64,000 bases of DNA. Source: Anaeramoeba flamelloides (Eukaryota > Metamonada > Anaeramoebidae). The position numbers were made by a program, and so were the translations under genes. Shown here piece by piece: positions 60,518 to 64,000 of the stretch. The notes under the pieces are model-generated. The model saw nothing but the letters and a program-made list of their open reading frames with translations. It had not been told where the DNA came from and did not search any database. Each line of letters begins with the position of its first letter. Position 1 is the stretch's first letter. The stretch covers positions 9,982,001 through 10,046,000 of the forward strand of contig JANTQA010000032.1 of assembly GCA_027625915.1 (NCBI GenBank). The letters run 5' to 3'.

Positions 60518-61315
60518 TTAAAGGAATTTTGAACTAAAAATATTTTGTTCGTAAGAAGAATTCTCTGTTAAATTTGCCCATTGGCTGTTTTGTTTTTCGT
60601 TTTGCTGATCGTAAATGTACTGTTGTTCTGTTGGGAAATCAAAATCGTTTTGGAACATTTCAGATCGTTGGAAGTCTTGGATGGCGCTTTGGAGGTTAAC
60701 TTCTAAGTCTTCGTAAAAGTTGTCTGATGGAAGTGGCGATTCAATTTCATAGATATCATTTGCTGATAAGACACCTTCACTTTCTTCTTTTTCTTGTTCT
60801 TTTTCCTGTTCCTGTTCTGGTTCTTGTTCCTGCTCTTGTACCTTTTCTTGCACAATTTCTTGTGTCTGTTCAACTTCCTTTTCTTCTGCCATTGGTGTTG
60901 GTTGTACAATTGGGCCTGTGGCGTTACCGTTTTTTTTTAATTCTTCAATTAAAGCTAATAATTCTAAGTTTTGTTTTTGGACTTTTGTAAGTTCGTTAGT
61001 TAAACTGGTGTTCTCTTCTTTTAATTCCTTGGTTTCCTTTTCAAGTGTATCAACATATACTTTTCTTCTTTCACGGAATCTTCTTGCATTAATCCTGTTT
61101 CTCTCTTTTCGTACTAACTTCTTTTTTTCAACAACCTTCTCGTTAACAGGCATTTGGCTTTTGGTTTTTGTCTTTGTTTTTTTTATGATTGTTGGGTTTT
61201 GTGTGTTTTTTGTTTTGGTATGTCTTTTGGAAAGCATTCTTCTTTTTTTTTCATTAGAAGTTTTGCTTCTTTTTGAGATGGTGATTACTTGACGTTTTCT
61301 ATTTTTGGTTGACAT
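60518..61315 (-). CDS. bZIP transcription factor
   Basis: Single-exon 265-aa protein. Residues 1-66 are strongly basic (Lys/Arg/Thr-rich), a probable nuclear localisation region. The DNA-contact basic region is 67-88, VRKERNRINARRFRERRK, with the invariant Asn at 73 and Arg at 81 in the canonical N-x7-R spacing; N76 replaces the usual Ala. The leucine zipper runs L91, L98, L105, V112, L119, L126, six heptads, with N102 and N116 as possible polar positions. The second half is acidic: Glu/Gln dipeptide repeats at about 144-180, then an acidic Asp/Phe-rich C-terminus that could be an activation region. bZIP proteins bind DNA as dimers. The target is unknown. The ATG at 61315 is the first in frame. 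Only the bZIP fold identifies it; the subfamily is not assignable. Confidence 0.92.
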   Translation of the reverse strand: MSTKNRKRQVITISKRSKTSNEKKRRMLSKRHTKTKNTQNPTIIKKTKTKTKSQMPVNEKVVEKKKLVRKERNRINARRFRERRKVYVDTLEKETKELKEENTSLTNELTKVQKQNLELLALIEELKKNGNATGPIVQPTPMAEEKEVEQTQEIVQEKVQEQEQEPEQEQEKEQEKEESEGVLSANDIYEIESPLPSDNFYEDLEVNLQSAIQDFQRSEMFQNDFDFPTEQQYIYDQQNEKQNSQWANLTENSSYEQNIFSSKFL

Positions 61316-62261
61316 TTTGATAATTATATTTTGTAAGAAAAAAGATAAAATAAAAAAAAAAAAAAAAATCTAAATAAATCTATAAAAAAAAATAAAGTAA
61401 AAAGAAATCTAAAAAAAAATGATCGAAACACATAAATTTCGAAAATAACCCCAAATAAGATGAAAAAAAAATAGATCCATAATTCATTGTTGTTGGTTGC
61501 TTTTTGTGAAAAGAATTTGTGTTTTTGTTCAGAAGTGATTTAAAAATCTTCTTTGAAAAGATCTTTTTGTGTAATTTTGGAGAGAAATCTTTTCTTACTG
61601 GGAATACTAAATTGATTTAATCTTTTTTTACAGTTTATTGTGAAAACCTGTTAGATTTCCCTTGAAATGAAGACCAATTTTCTTTCTTAAAAGATAAAAA
61701 ATATGACACAAGTCTTAAGTTGGGTGTTGTTGAATGGGTAATATCATTGAAAATAGAAAAAAAATTAAACTATTTTTGTTTTCAAATTTTTATTATCACT
61801 TTTGCTTTTTGTTACAAAAATTATTTTTTGCACAAGTTTTTTATTGAGACACAATATAATTAAATTTGTAAACTTGCATGATGAGAACGATTTTAATTGG
61901 CTAATCTTTTGGAATGAAATTTGAAGATAGTATATATTAAGGTGCATCGCTAATTCCTGAGAAAAAAATCAATCTTGATGAAACCACATAACAGACAACC
62001 CAGATCTTATAGTAACATTAAAATACCTTTTAGGATCCCTTTCCAGAGAATATTGCATAAAGAAGTATTTTGATGGCTACACAAGTGCGATAAAAGAATC
62101 AACTGTTAAAAATACCCTAAAAACTCTACTATTTACGAGACTTTGATTTAGCAGTAAAGCATGAATGGGAAAGTACACGTTATATAGAAAAAAAGAGTAT
62201 GTAAGTAAGAATATATTCGGGATTATGTTTATAAAAAAATTACAAATAAGGATTTTTCATA

Positions 62262-62741
62262 CAGTGGTGTAAATAACCCGTGTTTTTTATTTTAACCCAT
62301 TACTAAAATTTAACTCAGGCAAAAAATATTGGCTGACTCTAGAAATAAAAGAAACAAATTAATGGGATGACAGGAGTATATAAACAAGAAATAGGGTTCT
62401 TTAAATAAATTTTAAATAGGAATTATGAAGATATTGGAAAGATTAAAATGTAATTTTTTGACAAAAAAATTAGAGAAAATTTCATTTTTTTGAATTTTGA
62501 TAAAAAAGTCATTTTTATCTCAGAATTTTGAAAATATGACGAATTTTTTAAAACAAAAGCATTTAATATTATTGAGCCATTTTGATTAATCAAAGATCTA
62601 ACCTCTAAATTAAATTTAAATCCGAGCCAAGAATATATCTGAGTCTTCCTATCATCAAATACCCAATTCTGAAAAAAAAAAACACGAGTTAAATTTTAGT
62701 AATAGGTAAAAGGTTGTCAACACGGGTTATTTACACCACTG
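62262..62741. mobile_element. Tc1/mariner-like non-autonomous element, 480 bp
   Basis: Starts CAGTGGTGTAAATAACCCGT and ends ACGGGTTATTTACACCACTG, flanked by TA (62260-62261 and 62742-62743). The outer 23 nt of each end are perfect inverted repeats; weaker pairing (ATTACTAAAATTTAACTC against its inverse) extends them to about 65 nt. The interior has no intact transposase. Part of it (about 62520-62625) resembles 58480-58600, suggesting a second, eroded relative there. Confidence 0.85.
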
Positions 62742-63649
62742 TACACATATATTTTTTTGAAAATTTCATTTTCAAATTATTCACTTGCTATGACTTTTAT
62801 TTATTTTTACCAAGTTTGTTTAATTTTGTTTTAATTCTTATTTGTGAAAATCTTTATTTTATTTTTTTTTTTTTATTGGTTTTGGTTCGATTCAAGAAAC
62901 ATCTTTTTCAAAGAATTACAAAAAAATTATTTTTTCATTTTATCTCTTATATACAAACCCCATTTCAAAAATTTTAAACCACCTGAAAAAATAAATTGAA
63001 AAAAAATATATCTCCTTTAGTATTCAGGAACGACATATAATTATATCTGATTTCTAACCCACTTTTAAATCATTCTAAATATATACAAACCTGAGATTTT
63101 ATAAATTAAAAAAAAAATAAAACCTAAAAACAAAAAAAAAGTGTGTCAAAATTTTTAAAATGAGTATTACCGATCTTTTATTACTGAACTTTCACTGAAA
63201 AAAAGGCGAATATCAAGATTTTTTATGAATAAAAAAATTCATTTTCAAAGATACTACATGGTCACAATTTTCATTGTGATAATTGGTCTTTTTGAAAGAT
63301 CTTTTTTTTTTTGACATGATCTTTCTCCAAAAAACAAAGTATAAAAAAAAAAACAACAATTGAAAAAAAGAAAGAAAAAGAAAATAAAAGAAAAAAAAGG
63401 AAAAATAAAAAATTGCAAAATTAGAAAAAATGTTTCTGATCTAAAAAAGCGAAAGAAAATTTTTTTGATTAAAAGACAGAATAATCTTCAAACAGCTTCC
63501 TTTAAAATTATAACGCGAGTCAAAATTTTTGAAAAATAGTTATTTTAAAAACTTTATTTTCTTCCCACAACCAATTAAATACCCACCCCCCACTTTTTTT
63601 TATTATCTACACAATAAAAACTTAGATACCAAACTTGAAGTTTATTTTA

Positions 63650-64000
63650 AACCATATTCGAAAATTTTGGACATAGTTTAAGCAGTTGAAAGAACGACAA
63701 GGCTGTACTGTACTTTAAATTCAATTAGGTATGAATTTTGATTTTACAATCTATTTCATTTTTTTGTCTTTTTTGTTTTGTTTTCATTTTCTTTTTTGTA
63801 GTTACGTAATCTTTTTGGTTAGATCTGAATTTTTTTTCAATGGTTGACAGAAGGTTAGGTTTGAGTTTGTTTAATTGAAAAATAACATACAATTGGTAGA
63901 CAGTATCTTTACATTTGATCGATCAACAATTGTTTGTGAAATTTCAACAAATTTACCAATGTATTTTTTGTTCAGCAAGTTTCATCATATTGGACACACC
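63650..64000 (+). mobile_element. Family-I MITE, copy F, cut by the window end
   Basis: Begins near TATTCGAAAATTTTGGACAT and carries GTTACGTAATCTTTTTGGTT, CATTTGATCGATCAACAATT and TTTCAACAAATTTACCAATG, in the same order as copies A and E. It runs to the last base of the window, so its right end is not visible. Confidence 0.65.

Larger units (their letters stand above)
61316..64000. other. Gene-free stretch with transposon remnants
   Basis: Upstream of the bZIP gene. It holds a 480-bp TIR element (62262-62741) and the start of a family-I MITE (63650-64000). A slightly GC-richer segment at about 61965-62200 has short frames resembling decayed coding sequence but no family I can name. Confidence 0.5.

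Noticed and set aside
60727-61292. Plus-strand frames opposite the bZIP gene
   Set aside because: Antisense shadows; valine/leucine/phenylalanine-rich because the sense strand is Glu/Gln/Lys-rich.

Overview
The window is nuclear DNA of an AT-rich, intron-bearing unicellular eukaryote. The genes are eukaryote-specific (eIF4E, delta-COP, ribosomal protein eL20, a villin/gelsolin-type protein, a patched/dispatched-like RND protein, an UNC93-like transporter, a bZIP factor and a RhoGAP-SH3 fragment). Introns are GT-AG, genes are single copy on both strands, and all stops seen are TAA. Asn runs, Lys/Glu runs, long poly(A)/poly(T) tracts, several-kb gene deserts and a villidin-like actin regulator suggest an amoeboid protist (Anaeramoeba or an amoebozoan would fit). 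That placement is inference; no marker in the window fixes the taxon.

Layout. 1-2554: gene-free, MITE and repeat copies. 2555-3153 (+): last exon of a RhoGAP-SH3 gene with no upstream exons visible. 3154-9514: desert with a nested transposon (a ~0.53-kb MITE inside a PIF/Harbinger-like element) and further repeats. 9515-15938 (+): eIF4E in three exons, the last two separated by a 5.46-kb intron that holds a MITE, a foldback element, an 80-nt perfect inverted repeat and exon-like patches. 15939-19748: desert with a LINE tail. 19749-22194 (-): delta-COP, three exons. 24362-30760 (-): 2132-aa PH/gelsolin/headpiece protein, one exon. 33644-34406 (-): eL20, two exons. 34407-39919: desert with a Tc1/mariner-like MITE and a second Harbinger-like copy. 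39920-45987 (+): 1100-aa RND protein in four exons with a 2.4-kb repeat-filled first intron. 45988-52013: desert. 52014-53600 (+): UNC93-like protein, one exon. 53601-60517: desert with a foldback element, a 5'-truncated LINE, a MITE, a G-rich tract and a tRNA-like island. 60518-61315 (-): bZIP protein. 61316-64000: desert with a 480-bp TIR element and a MITE cut by the window edge.

The genes do not form an operon or one pathway; they are independent housekeeping, membrane-traffic, cytoskeletal and regulatory genes. The strongest organising theme is the non-coding part: at least nine dispersed repeat families recur through the deserts and inside the two giant introns, so intron inflation here is at least partly transposon-driven. 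I did not find a convincing new multi-gene system. The most unusual structure is the symmetric inverted repeat in the eIF4E intron (14844-15200).
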